This document shows positions 1-12,010 of a stretch of DNA of 64,000 nt, in pieces. Each line of letters opens with the position of its first letter. Within the stretch, counting starts at the first letter, position 1. This DNA is from Pycnopodia helianthoides (lineage: Eukaryota > Echinodermata > Asteroidea > Forcipulatida > Asteriidae), in the NCBI GenBank assembly GCA_032158295.1, contig CM063244.1, forward strand, positions 25,704,930-25,768,929, read 5' to 3'. The position numbers and the translations under genes are program-made. The notes below the pieces were generated by a model. It had not been told where the DNA came from, made no database searches, and worked only from the letters and a program-made list of their open reading frames with translations.

Positions 1-365
1 TGCTAAAAGACAAAATCTGCACTTAGACTTAGAGAAGTGAAGCTGAATTTTAGAAAGCCTTTAGAACGCACATCAAACGACAAAATCTACACTTACAGAG
101 CTGAAGCTGAATCGACAAGTCTTAACGATGCAGACCAAGTGCGACCTACTGCTGAAAGAAAAAAAAATCTGCACTTAGAAGGGAAGCCAAATCGATGAGT
201 CTTTACGACATGGATCAAAAGACAAAATTTGCACCTAGAGAAGTGAAGCTGAATCAAGAAGTATTTACCATGCAGATCAAGTGGGACATAGATCAAAAGA
301 AAAAAAATCTGCACTTCGAAGGGAGACTCGATCAAGAAGGCTTTAGAATGCAGATCAGCTTTCTG
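1..365. repeat. Degenerate tandem repeat, units of about 60-82 bp
   Basis: A phrase close to AAAATCTGCACTTAG recurs near positions 12, 82, 164, 224 and 304, each followed by a variant of AAGTGAAGCTGAAT and often by a GATGCAGATCAA-like phrase. Spacing varies between 60 and 82 bp, so this is an old, diverged array. Short open frames through it reflect the repeat rather than a gene. The array may begin before the window. Confidence 0.7.
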
Positions 366-1880
366 CCGAGAGACTTAGAGGTTTCTTCCCTCGGATCTTA
401 CTGATGTGTAATTTGAATCATTAGTTCAGTTGTTTTGTTGACTTGAGGGCGAGGCAAGGTTTCCTTGGTGACGGAGCGTCTCTGTGAAGGAGGTGTACGT
501 TCCTAACGGAAACATTTCAAAGGGCACCAGGGCAGAGAACAGGAGCATGGAGGTAAACGGCCTCTGTTGCCTCCATGTAGAATCAAGTTGAATCGTTAGC
601 TTTAACGTCTACCTAGTATGACCAGTAGCTTAACCAGATCCCTTCCCCCTCTTCCACCCCCCCCCCCGCCTCAAGTGAGATTGAAAAAATACACAAATGA
701 ATGGTTTGATACATTACATTGCCCAGCTATTTAACTTACTTTATTTATTTATTTATTCTGGTTGTGAAGCCAAGGATTCTCAGAAAAGTAAACCTAATTG
801 CTATACGAGCCAAGAACCCCCTATGGGAGAGAAGACAAGGAAGTAAGTTTCATTTTAAGATGTGGGAGGAAAACCCCAGAGGTTTTATTCCGGGGAAAAA
901 ACCCATTCAATCAGGTAGAGACTGAAAACCCGAACTGGGATCCTAGAGGTGGAAGGCAAGGAAAGATTCCACGACGCCAACCAGACCACCAATTTCCCCC
1001 CGCTTCCTCTCTCCCCCCCCCCCCTCCCCCTCCCCCTACTTAAATGAAAATGCCTGGTTACACTCCGCATAAAGTATCTCATCAAGTAGGCTTGGTAATT
1101 AAATAAAATAACAATATCTACAAAATTATAAGGTCGTTGGTTCGAGTCCAGTCAGAACTGTTTGTGAAGCCTCTATATTTTAAAAGTATATATACAGTAT
1201 ATAGCTTTATAATCAATGAAATCAAGAATATGAAGCGGATGGGTTGCAGCTAACACTACGTAAGTGATATGTTGGAGTCGCACATTATCTGCATGTAGAA
1301 GTTGTGCCACTGACTTGTAGACTTTAGATTCGGGGGGGGGGGGAGGGAGGAGGGAGGGAGGAGGGTCTTAGGTTGATATGTGATTCCATTCATACATTAT
1401 TGATTTACCATTGCAGCAGTGGTGAAACAGGGGGGGGGGTGCACGGGGGGTGACAAGCCCACCCAAAAGGAACCCTTTCCCCCTGGTAAGAACTCTTGCC
1501 CCCTGGCCAAGCGAGATTGAAAAAATGCACAAATGAATGGTTTGATAAATTAAACAGCCCCCAAATTTATGTCTTTGCCCCTGCTTGCCCCTTCCCCCCC
1601 CCCAAATGAAAATGTCTGGTTACCCTGCCGCACTGCAGATCCCAATCATGTACATGTGTACAGAGGAAGGTTTTGTGATATTAACGATCGATGGCAAATC
1701 AAGAGGGGATTTTTTTCTGACGTGGTAGTCAACTGTACATATATTTATGTCGTGTGCAATATTTAGGGGTCATAGCCGACGTTACCTTGCATTTTGCATA
1801 ACCACAGGATTCTCACCTTCAGAGCGTTCCCAATCTTGACAAGTTCATCCAATATTCCAGAATTTAAAGTCGAAGGGGTT
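366..1880. other. Gene-free stretch with a paired dispersed repeat
   Basis: No coding exon was found. Two copies of a diverged repeat are visible: a GAGATTGAAAAAAT phrase at 677 and 1513, each followed by an AAATGAAAATG-CTGGTTAC phrase (1042 and 1603). Long C and G homopolymers (around 655-670, 1012-1035, 1333-1345, 1430-1440) lie in and around them. A tRNA B-box-like GGTTCGAGTCC at about 1140 may be a SINE remnant. Confidence 0.5.
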
Positions 1881-2230
1881 CACCAGGGCTCAAATTTTAC
1901 ACTGGACCGCTGGCCCAGTCCTTTTAGCATCGGGCCAGTAAACTCATGTCCGGTGGTCTTGTGTTTGTGTTCAAATGTTGACTTTCACTCTGATAAATAC
2001 ATTTCTGTTGATTACGAATACTTCTTTAATACCATTAATATACAAATGAGAGAAATCTTCTCTTAGTGTTCTTTCAAATTCCAAACAGTTCAATTTATTA
2101 ACCTGTGTAGGCATTTTTTCTTTCACTTCAATTCTGGTTTGTACTCAAAATTCCGGTCCAGTAAATATTTTGAGCTACACAATCCCTGCGGTCTTGTAGG
2201 TTTTTCCTCAAAATTCTAGCCTTGTTCACT
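1880..2230 (+). repeat. Dispersed repeat, copy 1 of a pair
   Basis: The text around GGGCCAGTAAACTCATG, followed by a GTGGTCTTGTG phrase and a TTGACTTTCACTCTGATAAA phrase, recurs in the same orientation at about 40,740-41,095. Neither copy has terminal repeats that I can see, and neither is coding. From about 2,375 to 2,645 there is another repeat-like segment with G-runs (a GGGGGCGGATCCAGG start). Confidence 0.55.
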
Positions 2231-2740
2231 AGGTTCTGCCATAGCATGTAATCCCACCACTGGAGTAGCTAAATTTTGTTGAATTTATAACCACTTTACA
2301 CATACAGTGTATACAGAACGGATGCAAGAAATTACACTAGTGGGTTGTACAATGTGCATTGTGTCACCCTGTACTCTGGGGGCGGATCCAGGATTTTCAT
2401 AAAGGGGGGGGCAATTTTTTGAGGGCGAATTTCCAGGTTAAAGTTTTTCAGTGATCTTGCTGTTGTTTTAAGATAAGTAGTTGATCATGGTGTGGGGGTC
2501 CGGGAAAATGGTAGACACTAGATGCTCTCCGGTGCAATCTAGGACATTTCAGAAGCAATTTACAAGTTGGTTTTTAGATGTCAGCGCAAATAAAGTGGGG
2601 GGGGGGAGCATGCCCACTGCGCCCGACCCTAAATCCACCACTGGTACTTATCAATGCTATAATGTGGTAAGGTTGCAGCTAAAAAGATGGCAGTGATTTA
2701 TGTCAGAAGACAAATGAGGCTAGCATAAAGTATGCATTAT

Positions 2741-3315
2741 TTAACCCTCCTACTCTAGTAACACTTCCCAGCGAGTTGACCGATCATCTGCAACCAGTTT
2801 TGCAATTAAGACCTGTGTACATGTGTGTCATGTTGGCTGGCATAGTTTATCATTCATATTGAATGGTAAGACAGTAGGAGGGTCAAATGTGTACCTGTGT
2901 AGATACAATCTCTGAATTGTATCATATTGCAGGCTGGCATAGTTTATCTGTCATTCAAAAACCACAGTGGATGATATTGGATGGTTAGACAGTAGGAGGG
3001 TCGACTGTAGATGCATTCACCACATGCTGGCATAGTTTATCTATCATTTAAAACTACAGTGGATGATGGTAACACAGTGAGAGGGTTGACTGTATAGTTT
3101 ATCTACCATTTAAAACTACAGTGGATGGTGGTAACACAGTGAGAGGGTTGACTGTGTAGATGCATTCACCGCATGCTGGCATAGTTGATCTATCATTTAA
3201 AACTATAGTGGATGATATTGAATGGTCAGACAGTAGGAGGGTTGACTATGTACTGTGTAGATGCATTTACCACATATCATATACCAGGCTAGACTAGTTC
3301 ATCTATCATTGAAAA
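2741..3315. repeat. TTAA-bounded inverted-repeat element with internal tandem expansion
   Basis: It begins TTAACCCTCCTACT and ends in the complement-like GACAGTAGGAGGGTTGAC. Between these ends, a unit containing GGCATAGTTTATCTATCATT and GGATGATATTGAATGG is repeated about four times. Simpler copies of the same family lie at 30,305-30,534 and 38,418-38,646, a diverged one at about 53,890-54,105, and another expanded copy at 57,842-58,375. The TTAA ends fit a non-autonomous piggyBac-like element; this is inference from the termini only. Confidence 0.7.
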
Positions 3316-3361
3316 CTACTAAGTGCTGTTGCTAAGAAGTGAAATTAATTCTTCAACCAGG

Positions 3362-3533
3362 TCTCAATGTCATAGAGCTGCATAAGCACAAAAAATAGGC
3401 TAAGCACACTAAATTATGCTTACCAGAGTAAGGTTACCAGCCAAAATACCATGTCGTGTACCATTTGTGATCGGTATCCTGCTCATTTCAGCTAGGCAGG
3501 AATCGCTAAGCAACTCTATGAAAATTGGGCCCA
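3362..3533. repeat. GGGCCC-type MITE copy
   Basis: It starts with a TCATAGAGCTGCATAAGCAC phrase and ends with an imperfect inverse, CTCTATGAAAATTGGGCCC. The same family occurs at 19,033-19,263, 25,808-26,084, 28,291-28,580, about 31,229-31,430 and 37,758-37,951. The element is non-coding and shows internal stem-forming TAAGCA repeats. Confidence 0.7.
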
Positions 3534-4485
3534 GTTTGTATATTTGTACACAATGTGAATAAACTAGTATAGACGAAGCTTACGTTTTTTTATTCAGATT
3601 TGTTATTTATTTGCAAGTATCCGTAGTGGTATTACAAGATAAATAAACTCTAATTTCTCAATTGTTTACAAATTCTAAATAGTCCATGACAGTAAGTCGT
3701 TTTACTCTAATTGTCAATTTTGAAAGCATGATTCTTAAAACGGCGTTTTCTCTATCAGAGAGGTTCATATACCTTTCTTAGGGAACGTCTCAAATGTCGG
3801 GAGTGATAGGAAGGTTCTAATCGGATTGGATTAAGTATTGCAGGGCGTGCACATGGACCGTTCCGTTTTGGACCGTCGGAAAATTCCTTTTTTGAACGTT
3901 CAAAAATACTAATGCGTGTATCCACTCGAGTAGGATTGCTCCGTACTTTGGCGCAATGATGCTGTCGAGCGGAACGTTCTGGCGGTCCAATGGACTGCAG
4001 GCGTGTGCCCACGGGAACGTTCTTTTGGGCCTAGAACCCCCCCCCCCCCCCCCCAACTGTTGAGATGCTCCCTTATGAGGCAGCCATTTTGTTATTGGCT
4101 GGAAGTGAAAGTACTATAAATTTTATTGGAAAGAATAGAAAAATATATACTTCCCAATATTATCATGACAATTAAATAGCCGTTCCCCCACAAAGTACTT
4201 CACTAAAATATAATTACAATGTAACAATTATCAAAAACTATCACATTTGAAATTGACAACGCAGATTAATAATTTCATTTAGGTTTGTTGGCTTGGCCTT
4301 TTACCGACGTCACTATAATCGATCTCGATTTTGATCTGAGTTTTATGCAAATAACTTTTTGAGTTGGTTTTACTGCTGACAAAGAAGTTTCAAACTTGTA
4401 CAAAATACTACGACACACTCTTTTTAAACACCCTACCCACATCGGTGTCCCTTGAAAACTAACAGGAGCACCGCATTAAGCCAGA
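3534..4485. other. Gene-free stretch downstream of the HMG-box gene
   Basis: No exon was found. The 3,740-4,060 part has many GTTCC/GGAAC and GAACGTTC-like words and ends in a C-run of about 16; it looks like a decayed repeat. Beyond the poly(A) signal of the HMG-box gene the sequence is AT-rich and featureless. Confidence 0.4.
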
Positions 4486-4488
4486 CGA

Positions 4489-4494
4489 TTTATT
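4489..4494 (-). terminator. Poly(A) signal of the HMG-box gene
   Basis: TTTATT on the plus strand reads AATAAA on the minus strand about 54 nt past the stop codon. It is the first canonical hexamer after the stop and would give a short 3' UTR. Confidence 0.6.
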
Positions 4495-4547
4495 TTTATA
4501 AAATAAAACCGCCGGTTAATCCCTCATCGTCGACGGGGCTCTGATCT

Positions 4548-4790
4548 CTACTTTGAATTCTGTTTATTCCACTCTTCCATCTTCCTTTCGAATTCTTTCT
4601 TGAGGGTTGCTGCTTGCGTTATGTAGGGTTCCTTCTCGTCGTCGGTCATCCCTCTCCACCGCTCTCCGGCCAGGGTGGGGATCTTCTGTCCGGGCTTCAG
4701 TTTGTTCTTCATCTCCACCCTAAAGTCTGCCAAGAAAGCAAAGTAGGCCGTGTACGGGCGCTTAGGTTTCTCTTGCTCGACGGCGTCCTC
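4548..4790 (-). CDS. HMG-box gene exon 3 (terminal)
   Basis: The acceptor is ...AAAAAACAG before GAGGAC, and the exon runs to a TAG stop at 4550-4548. It encodes 80 residues: a short acidic lead, then the entire HMG box. Confidence 0.9.
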   Translation of the reverse strand, partial: EDAVEQEKPKRPYTAYFAFLADFRVEMKNKLKPGQKIPTLAGERWRGMTDDEKEPYITQAATLKKEFERKMEEWNKQNSK

Positions 4791-6398
4791 CTGTTTTTTA
4801 TCACAAAAAATTTAAGGGAAAATCGACATGACAAATTCTTTTTTGAAACTGCAAGAACGGATGGATGATGGCCGGCTTGGCCTGAAGCCGTTTTTTTTAA
4901 AGAAAATTTTGCATCAAAACTATGGATTGTTATATTGGAGGACTGCTGTTGTGCTTTGCTGTAGCAAACTTTTTATGAGAATGAGTGTTCATTGTTGTTG
5001 GACCGGAGGGGCCATTATGCACTGCAGGGCAATATCATGGGTAGCAGCTGATGGGCAGGGCCGTTATGCGCTGCAAGGCTATTAGGGATGGGCCATTATA
5101 TGCTGCAGGGCCTTCCTTCTGTTCTGCAGGGCCATTATATGCTGCAGGGCCTTCCTTCTGTTCTGCAGGGCCACCATGCATTGCAGGGCCTTCCTTCTGT
5201 TCTGCAGGGCCACCATGCATTGCAGGGCCATTATGGGCAGAGCTGCAATACAAGGCCATTATACAACACCCCCCCTAGCCCTCGCCCCATGTATACTGAC
5301 CTCAACCTCTGGTTCAGGTGCTTCAGCTGCCACAACCTTCTTTGAACGCTTTGCTTTTGATGCTGTTGGGATATAAATAATATTGAACACATTCAATTCA
5401 AGACGTTTAAATAGTGTTGGCCATGAAACAATGCTCCAAGAAACTGAAGATCACATGATGTCACCCAAAACATGGGAAATCTTTTATAAATTTAGTTTTT
5501 AACATTGTCTGCATTTGTCCTGATGCTGGTGTACTCATAACCTCAGCCCTTGCGGTTCCCCATCTCTTTTCCATCCCACCCTAGCTTTATTTTGACTTTG
5601 ATTTTTATATTTATTTCATTTTTTAAAATACTTGTTTCGTTTAACTTGTAGTTGTACTATATTTAATGTCTAAATCATTAAGCAATGATGACCCCCCCAA
5701 AAAAGCACTTATTAACATCTCAAATGGATCAGTTGCGTACAAAGCAGGGGACTGGGGAAAAAAATATAATAAAATAAATAGATAAATAAACAAATATTAA
5801 AATTTAAAAAAATACAAAATAAATAGAAAGTAAAAATTATGTCTTTGCCCACCCAATGCAAATTCTGGCATAAAAATTCTGGCAATTTTTGTTGTGTCAC
5901 AATATATCTTTCACAAACATTTCTTTGACAACTTCAGTACAAAAAAAATAAAATCAATGAACAGAAAAAACACAAGAGGGCGCTAGGCGAAATGATGCCT
6001 GGTCACGTGACAATTTGGCCTAATTAATATTGGATTTGGCGGGTGACATTCATTGTTCAAGCTGAATTCTTCACAAAAGGGCAGTGAAATAAAAGCTCTT
6101 CCCTGCGACTGCACCCCAAGAACCCCGCAATTTGTTCGTAGTGCTCAAAAGGAAGAGCTGCAAAAAGAACACAGGCGGAATGCTTGGGAGTTACAAATGC
6201 ATTTTCCCCGCATGATAATTTTTTTTTTTTAAATCTAATTGTTATTTTAAAAAAGATTTGTAACGCGGCTCTGATCTGACCGAAGCATTCACTTTAATCG
6301 TGATTAAACCAATCTCACGTTTACTCTTCACTACTTGCCCTTAAAATTCTACTCACTGCATTTGCAGAGGCGTCGAACATGAACGTAAACTTACCCAT
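4548..6398 (-). CDS. Single HMG-box chromatin/DNA-binding protein, 3 coding exons
   Basis: The predicted protein is ~102 residues, from exons 6398-6395, 5362-5301 and 4790-4548. Exon 1 codes only ATG plus one base before a perfect GTAAGT donor. Exon 2 gives a basic N-terminal patch (KAKRSKK, NLS-like) and an acidic Ala/Pro/Glu stretch. Exon 3 carries a complete HMG box, about residues 30-100, with the KPKRPYTAYFAF start, the central GERWRGM segment, the EKEPY helix and a lysine-rich helix 3. Phases agree: the first intron is phase 1 and the second phase 0. HMG boxes bend DNA through the minor groove; one box with short tails resembles NHP6/HMGB-like proteins. I cannot assign an orthologue, so no symbol is given. 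Expected location is the nucleus. The main uncertainty is whether further 5' non-coding exons exist. Confidence 0.88.
5030..5252. repeat. 39-bp GC-rich minisatellite in an HMG-gene intron
   Basis: The unit is exactly 39 bp (compare 5101 with 5140) and holds CTGCAGGGCC and CCTTCCTTCTGTT blocks. It has about four main copies plus partial ones. Because 39 is divisible by 3, open frames run through it on both strands; they are artefacts of the repeat length. The rest of this intron and the ~1-kb first intron hold nothing else I recognise. Confidence 0.85.
5301..5362 (-). CDS. HMG-box gene exon 2
   Basis: This 62-nt exon is bounded by a CCCAACAG acceptor and a GTCAGT donor. It encodes the basic patch and the acidic linker before the HMG box. 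Confidence 0.8.
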
Positions 6399-7029
6399 GA
6401 TGAACCAAGTGAAGAGCCGGTCTAAATCTGGGTGTCCGTTAGCTGTTCAGTGTATTTGGGCAATGCTAGTGATTTTACATTGGCGCTCTCTCTCGTACGT
6501 GAGATACGTACGCGAGGGGTTAACAAAGATCATGCACGCAGAGATCACAACAAAGAGCTGTTTTATGGTTTTTATAATAGCGCCCTCTGTCAACCGTTAT
6601 GTGAAAGGGCATGTTGACATGTGATGGGTGAAGGGGGGGGGGCTATAATTAAGGGCGCTACATCCATGCATCTATAGTTTGTTGAATGACAACGTACAAA
6701 CCCAGTTTGTTGTCATCCAATTGGGGTAATGCTTGTAACCTAGACCCAGAAATATTGTTCTAATCGTATCGACGTTTGTTGGTCAAGAGATTGGTCTTTG
6801 TGTACCCCCCCCCCTCTTGTCACAGCGCTATGCAACACTGTCGGAGTTGTTTCTCACAAATCAAATTTTGGAACTGTGCCTGTAGTCTTGTATGAAAGTC
6901 GGGTCAAGGCGCCCAATGAGAAAAAATGATGAGATCATAAACGCTTGATGTTATCTTCAAGTGTCACTGCGTAAGCCAATTTAATCCCCCCCCCCCCCCA
7001 ATGGTCGCCGAAGGGGGTGGGAGTGGGGC
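6399..7029. other. Upstream region of the HMG-box gene
   Basis: This is the expected promoter side of the HMG-box gene. No TATA box at a convincing place, and no divergent gene, was seen. G and C homopolymers occur near 6,630, 6,807 and 6,985. Confidence 0.35.
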
Positions 7030-7385
7030 TAAAAGGATTGACACAGGTTGGTGAATATAGACCATGTTTACAGAGTGGTGACCTCGTACATTATAATTCC
7101 TGACGGGCAAGATGCTACACAGGCTAAATGGGAAAATTTATATTTGGTGTCATAATTTTCACATAAATTCAAAATTTACAAAAGCAACAGCTGTACACAG
7201 CTTTTGAGATGTCCCCCCCCCTTTCTTCATATCAAAAGTTGAGGAAAATCAGACAGTGCGATCTCCATAAAACATAAGATTTGTTGTATTCTTCCACTTG
7301 AGCTGTGTACAAAATGTGCCCGCCGGAAGTTCATGCTCTGTGGCTCTTTTGTAAACATGTAATGTCACAGGTCACATCGTCTATA
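7030..7385 (+). repeat. ~360-bp dispersed repeat, copy 1
   Basis: Words such as ACCATGTTTACAGAGTGGTG, TTGCCCGTCAGGA (as complement), AAAGCAACAGCTGTACA and CTTTTGTAAACATGT recur in the same order in reverse orientation at about 58,565-58,980. The copy is non-coding. The stretch from 7,386 to 8,330 holds no recognisable feature. Confidence 0.7.
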
Positions 7386-8332
7386 TATTTTTCACTAATC
7401 GAGACCCCGATGTAGCAGGCCAGGGTGGGCCGCCCTTAAAGGAGCAGCGCGATGCCCGGTACAAACAGTTCAGTTATGTGATAGTGCATGTAAAAATACA
7501 TGTATGTCAGAGTAGGGCCTACGTGTACATGATGTATGTATTTTCTCTGTTTATTTGTATTCATTATGAGGTTTTATGCTAGGGATTGAAATAAGATCTC
7601 ACACACTCCCAAAGCCTCAATACAAATCTAGGCCTAAATTAACACACACATTTCTATATGAGTTTGCTAGGAGACAAAGACTTGTTACTTTGTAACTTGA
7701 AATACTTTTTTAAAACGAATTCCTCAAGCATTTCTTTCTTTTCAAAACAACGACTCATCAACTTATGATTATTCTACATTTTCATGAGAGCAAAACTTCC
7801 TTTTTTCTTTACGATTTAGTTGGTTAGCCGTTTAGCTTTTGAGCTATTAGGTTCATCAAAAACGAAGACATCCTTGAACGAGAAACTCGGTAGACCTATT
7901 TTTGAAAAATAAACCCTTTCACGTAAAATCTTTCAGCAAAATGGTTTTTTTTTAGAGGGCTAGTGTACCCAAATCCTCCAGGTTGAAAATCAAAAACCCC
8001 AGGGGGCACAATATAGGACTATTTGTCAACAACCCATAAAAGCCTTGATCTTCAAATCTTTGATTTACTGAAGAAGTTGTGGGTTTACATTAGAATGAGA
8101 AGTCATCCACACGACTTTCTCTCTATTTAAGGAGGGGGGCAGGAAGAGGGTGCAACCTTTTTTTCTGGGACTCTTCTGGCCAATTTAAATTATAGTTTCC
8201 GTTGATTTGTTTGTGAAGTGTTACCCCTCTTGTATACCGTTTACTAAATACAAATGTTTGTGATAATACGACGGGAGGTAAAACAACTAATCGTTTGCTT
8301 GTAAAAAGAAAGTTAAAACTATTTTGAGTGGA

Positions 8333-8500
8333 ACAAAGAAAACAGTTACTAGAGCGGGGCTCGAACCAACGACCTCTGGTCGACTGTGCCGGCGCTCTAC
8401 CAACTGAGCTATCTAGCCCTAATGTTGGTTGTCTCTCCCCATGTTGTCAATATTTTGTTCGGGGTACCAGTCATGAAGCCAACAAAATATATTTAAAATT
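8333..8500 (-). repeat. tRNA-derived SINE
   Basis: Read on the minus strand, it has an A-box-like TAGCTCAGTTGGTAGAGC and a B box, GGTTCGAGCCC, at tRNA-like spacing. The anticodon stem does not pair (CCGGC against ACCAG) and the acceptor stem is poor, so it is a tRNA-derived retroposon rather than a working tRNA gene. Non-tRNA sequence starting near 8,425 belongs to its body. Confidence 0.65.
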
Positions 8501-8804
8501 TACCCAGTCAGTTTTCCGTGGTTGAGATACATAAAAGAAAAATAGATTTAAAACCATTGAAACTACTACGAAAGGCTTTTAAAATGTAACATTTATTCTT
8601 GTTGGTTTTTGGTCTCTAACCCTCTCTGGGACGCATGCTTATGTTGGCCGAAGAGTTCCTACCAGTAACCAGCATTATATCCGTGTAATCATAGGGCAGA
8701 ATTCTTTGACATGGTTGGGTTCACATCCCATTGGTCAAACGACCACCGCACTGTGCACGTGGATACTTCTTCGCCTTATAACAATTAAAATCGGCCTCGA
8801 CAAG

Positions 8805-9170
8805 TACCAACGCGGGTGGCTCGGTTCGATAAGGCGCTGGTACTGTCTCAGAATTCTTTACCGGGTGGCCACCGGTACTGGGTTCGATCCCGGCTCGCTC
8901 CAATATTACGATTCAAGGCAATTTTACTGGGACTGGCACCAGTATGGTTCGGGAGCCGCCTTGTTTACCCTGAGGGGGGAGGGCCCGCGGTGGCCAGGGA
9001 TGTGAGATAGGGAAGGATATGCGGTGAGTCGGTTGTCATACCATAAGGGTCCTATTATGGAAGCCGGTACGGGCCTCTATTTGTGGTTTATTGTTTCGAC
9101 GGTAAACTCCGGTAGGGGAATAACCCTAAATCGCGGCTCCTGAATGCCTGACTTATCACCGAGTAACTTT
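8805..9170 (+). repeat. Second tRNA-like SINE family (tentative)
   Basis: A GGGTGGCTCGGTTCGATAAG A-box-like start is followed about 70 bp later by GGTTCGATCCCGGC, a good B box. The spacing is long, as in tRNAs with a large variable arm. The body continues GC-rich to about 9,170. No second copy was found in the window, so the extent is uncertain. Confidence 0.45.
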
Positions 9171-9929
9171 TTGGTTTTTTTTATTTAAGTTTTTTAAAAA
9201 TTAACTAAGGTTGTAACTTTTACTTAAGCATTAAAGTCGATGACAACAAGATGCACCTGTCTGGCAAATACATAATAAAAATGACTAAACAATTATAATA
9301 AGAAATAGTTAAAGAAATAATTATAATTTTGCAATCACATCAATGAGAACTTGAGCTTGGACGCTAACTACAAGCAATCATCCAACCGACAAATTCGTGA
9401 AAACCCACAAGAGTTTAAAACTGTTTTCAAAACGTATATAAAGAGCTCTCCTCGAGAGCCGCCATTACAAGTTCCCATCATCAAGTCGAGGCTGAGAGGG
9501 AACGGTCTGTAATGAGCTCTGTGCCGAGCAGAGAAGTACCCCCCCCCCCCCTGCTCAGCGTGATATTCTCTCAGAGTTAACTTGTTCAATGTTCAAGACC
9601 TTCATAGTACGGCAGTGAACAACGGCACACGAAGAATAATCAAACCTCGTAGTAAAATATTTAAAAAACAGGGAAAATGCATAACGGACTTGTACTTTGT
9701 GCACGCAATGTTATAGACAGTATTTTTTGCATTGCTATCGCGCCGCTCCTCGGATTAAAACGCTGCCCTGAACAATTTATTCATTTTCAACTTAAACCGA
9801 CTCATGAACTTATGGCTATTTTAACATTTTCATGGAGGCAGAAACTAATCTTAATTAATGGCAGACTAGTATCATAGCTGCAAGATTCCTAAACATTGCG
9901 CTTGACAACATGTTACATTTTAGGCCGGA

Positions 9930-12010
9930 ATTTTGCGGTGGCCGTTCGGGTTATCCGTATCGAAACCGTAACCGTTAAATTGGCATAGCGCCCTCGCTCG
10001 GCTCTGTTTTCCTCACTTTAAACCATTGTACTATACAGTGCGCCGGTACACGGAAGTTGATGGAATTCCAAAAGGGCCATTGCAATTCTGAGTTGAAATC
10101 AAACACATATTTTGTTTACGTTTTGAAGAACTCATGGTGCATGTAACGGTCCATAACCTTGTAAGGTTGCCAGTTTAAAGTATATACGTTCAATTTATGC
10201 AAACTCTTGACTTGAAAAATAGTACGAACATAACTAGAGGGAAAAACACATGTTCACGCACTATGCTACAGAACTGCCTATGCTGGTTTTTAAGGCTAGC
10301 ATGCTGCACGCTACTCTAATTAAAACACTGCCTCATACAACTTGGTCGACAAACTGACTCATTAAACTAATGATTATTTTCTCATTTTCATAAGAGAATA
10401 ATCTAATTTTAGATTAAACTAACATTTTGGAGTAGTTTTTGTGACTGTCCTTTCAAGTTAACCGTATAGAAAACATGACCGTTAATAAGGCATAGCGCCC
10501 TCGTAGAATTAGTTTTTTCCTGCTTTAGCCATTGTTCTTATGTTTATGAAGTTGGAAGGAGTTCCAAAGAGACCAATGATGATTTTGACTTGAAGTTGTA
10601 ATAATGTTTTGCAGAACTCGTGATGCATGTAACAGTTCACACCGTGTAAAGTTGCCAGTTACTGCACGCTACTTTATTAAAACACTGCCTCGTTTAACTT
10701 GGTCAACAAATTAAACTAAAGGTTATTTTCTCATTTTCATAGAACCTAATCTTAGATTAAACTAGCATTCTAAACTGTAGTTTTTGTGACTGTCCTTTCA
10801 AGTTATCCGTATAGAAAACGTGACCGTAATAATAAGGCATAGCGCCCTCTGTAGACTTTTGTTTTTCCTGTCTTTAGCTATTGTTCTTGTGTTTATGAAG
10901 TTTGAGGGAGTTCCAAAGAGACCAATGTGATTTTGACGTGAAGTTGTAATTTATAATGTTTTGCAGGACTCATGATGCATGTAACAGTTCACACCGTGGA
11001 AAGTTGCCAGTTCAAGCTCATATTGTACGTCTTTTTCAACCTTGTGCTTGGCACCTTTTTGTATTCAACAATTACAAGGTTATCTTCAACAAATTCAAGT
11101 TTACCGTTGAAAATTTGAACCCTTAATAAGTCAATTTTATCAGCACTGCGCATGTACATTAGTAGCATACCAACGGAGGGACGACGTTCCAATGGCGAAA
11201 CTAGGGTAAACTTTCAGAGGCAGAATTAAGAACGGATGCACCTTTTTTTCTGAGGGCCCTTCTTTCTGCCTTGCCTATTTAAAGTAAAGTTTCTATTTGC
11301 ATTAAGGTTTCTTTGAGCACAAGCGCTCTTGTATTCCATTTACTCTATACTTTATTTTATAATATAATCTGACGTGGAGGCCAAAACAGTTACATTATCT
11401 GCGTGTAAATGAAGATAGATCTGAGGAGAAAACTCCCATTGTCAAGTCAAAGAGGAAATACTGACAGTGTTGACTCTTACTCTTAGAAAACCTTAGGATT
11501 GGAAACAAAAAATAAGGTGTGATTTGAAACTAAGACCAGCCAAATGTCTGACATGGAAAAGCCACTAAACCTCTATTCTGACGTTGGTCAATTACAGTAA
11601 AAATTTACAAATTTCGCTATTAATATTATTTGACTTTGTGGCAGAAAACTACCAATATTATTCTATTTAACTCAATGTATTCAATAATAACGTGAGGTTG
11701 GCTCGGGTAAACCCAACCCGTAGTACCTCCCGGTAACCGATTTTCCCTAAGATAATAACGACACTCTAGGTCTGATTCTCGGACCGCAGAAAAACAAAAA
11801 GTGTGATGTCTCTTCTAGTTGTCCGTACTGTTTACGAGACCGTTAAACTAACATACCGTCCTCTCGAGGCTCAGTTTCCCCCGCATTTAGCCATTGTTCT
11901 TTTCAGTGTGATGCGCTCATAAAGTTGATGGAGTTCCATAACGACCAATGTGCTTTTGACTTTAAATTATGCCCTTACTTTTAACTTTCTGCAGAACCTA
12001 TAACGCATGT
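9930..12010. repeat. Irregular tandem repeat block
   Basis: A segment containing GCATAGCGCCCTC, then AGCCATTGTTCTT, GAGTTCCAAAGAGACCAATG and GATGCATGTAACAGTTCAC, recurs with anchors at about 9,983, 10,490, 10,837 and, diverged, 11,849. Intervening pieces with GACTCAT-AACT-ATTATT and TTTCATAAGAG words are also shared, and reach back to about 7,740. No coding frame is conserved between copies. Confidence 0.65.

Noticed and set aside
5035..5345. Open frames on both strands rich in Gly, Pro and Ala
   Set aside because: They are produced by the 39-bp repeat, whose length is a multiple of three.
8333..8425. Functional tRNA gene on the minus strand
   Set aside because: The anticodon and acceptor stems do not pair; the sequence continues into a SINE body.
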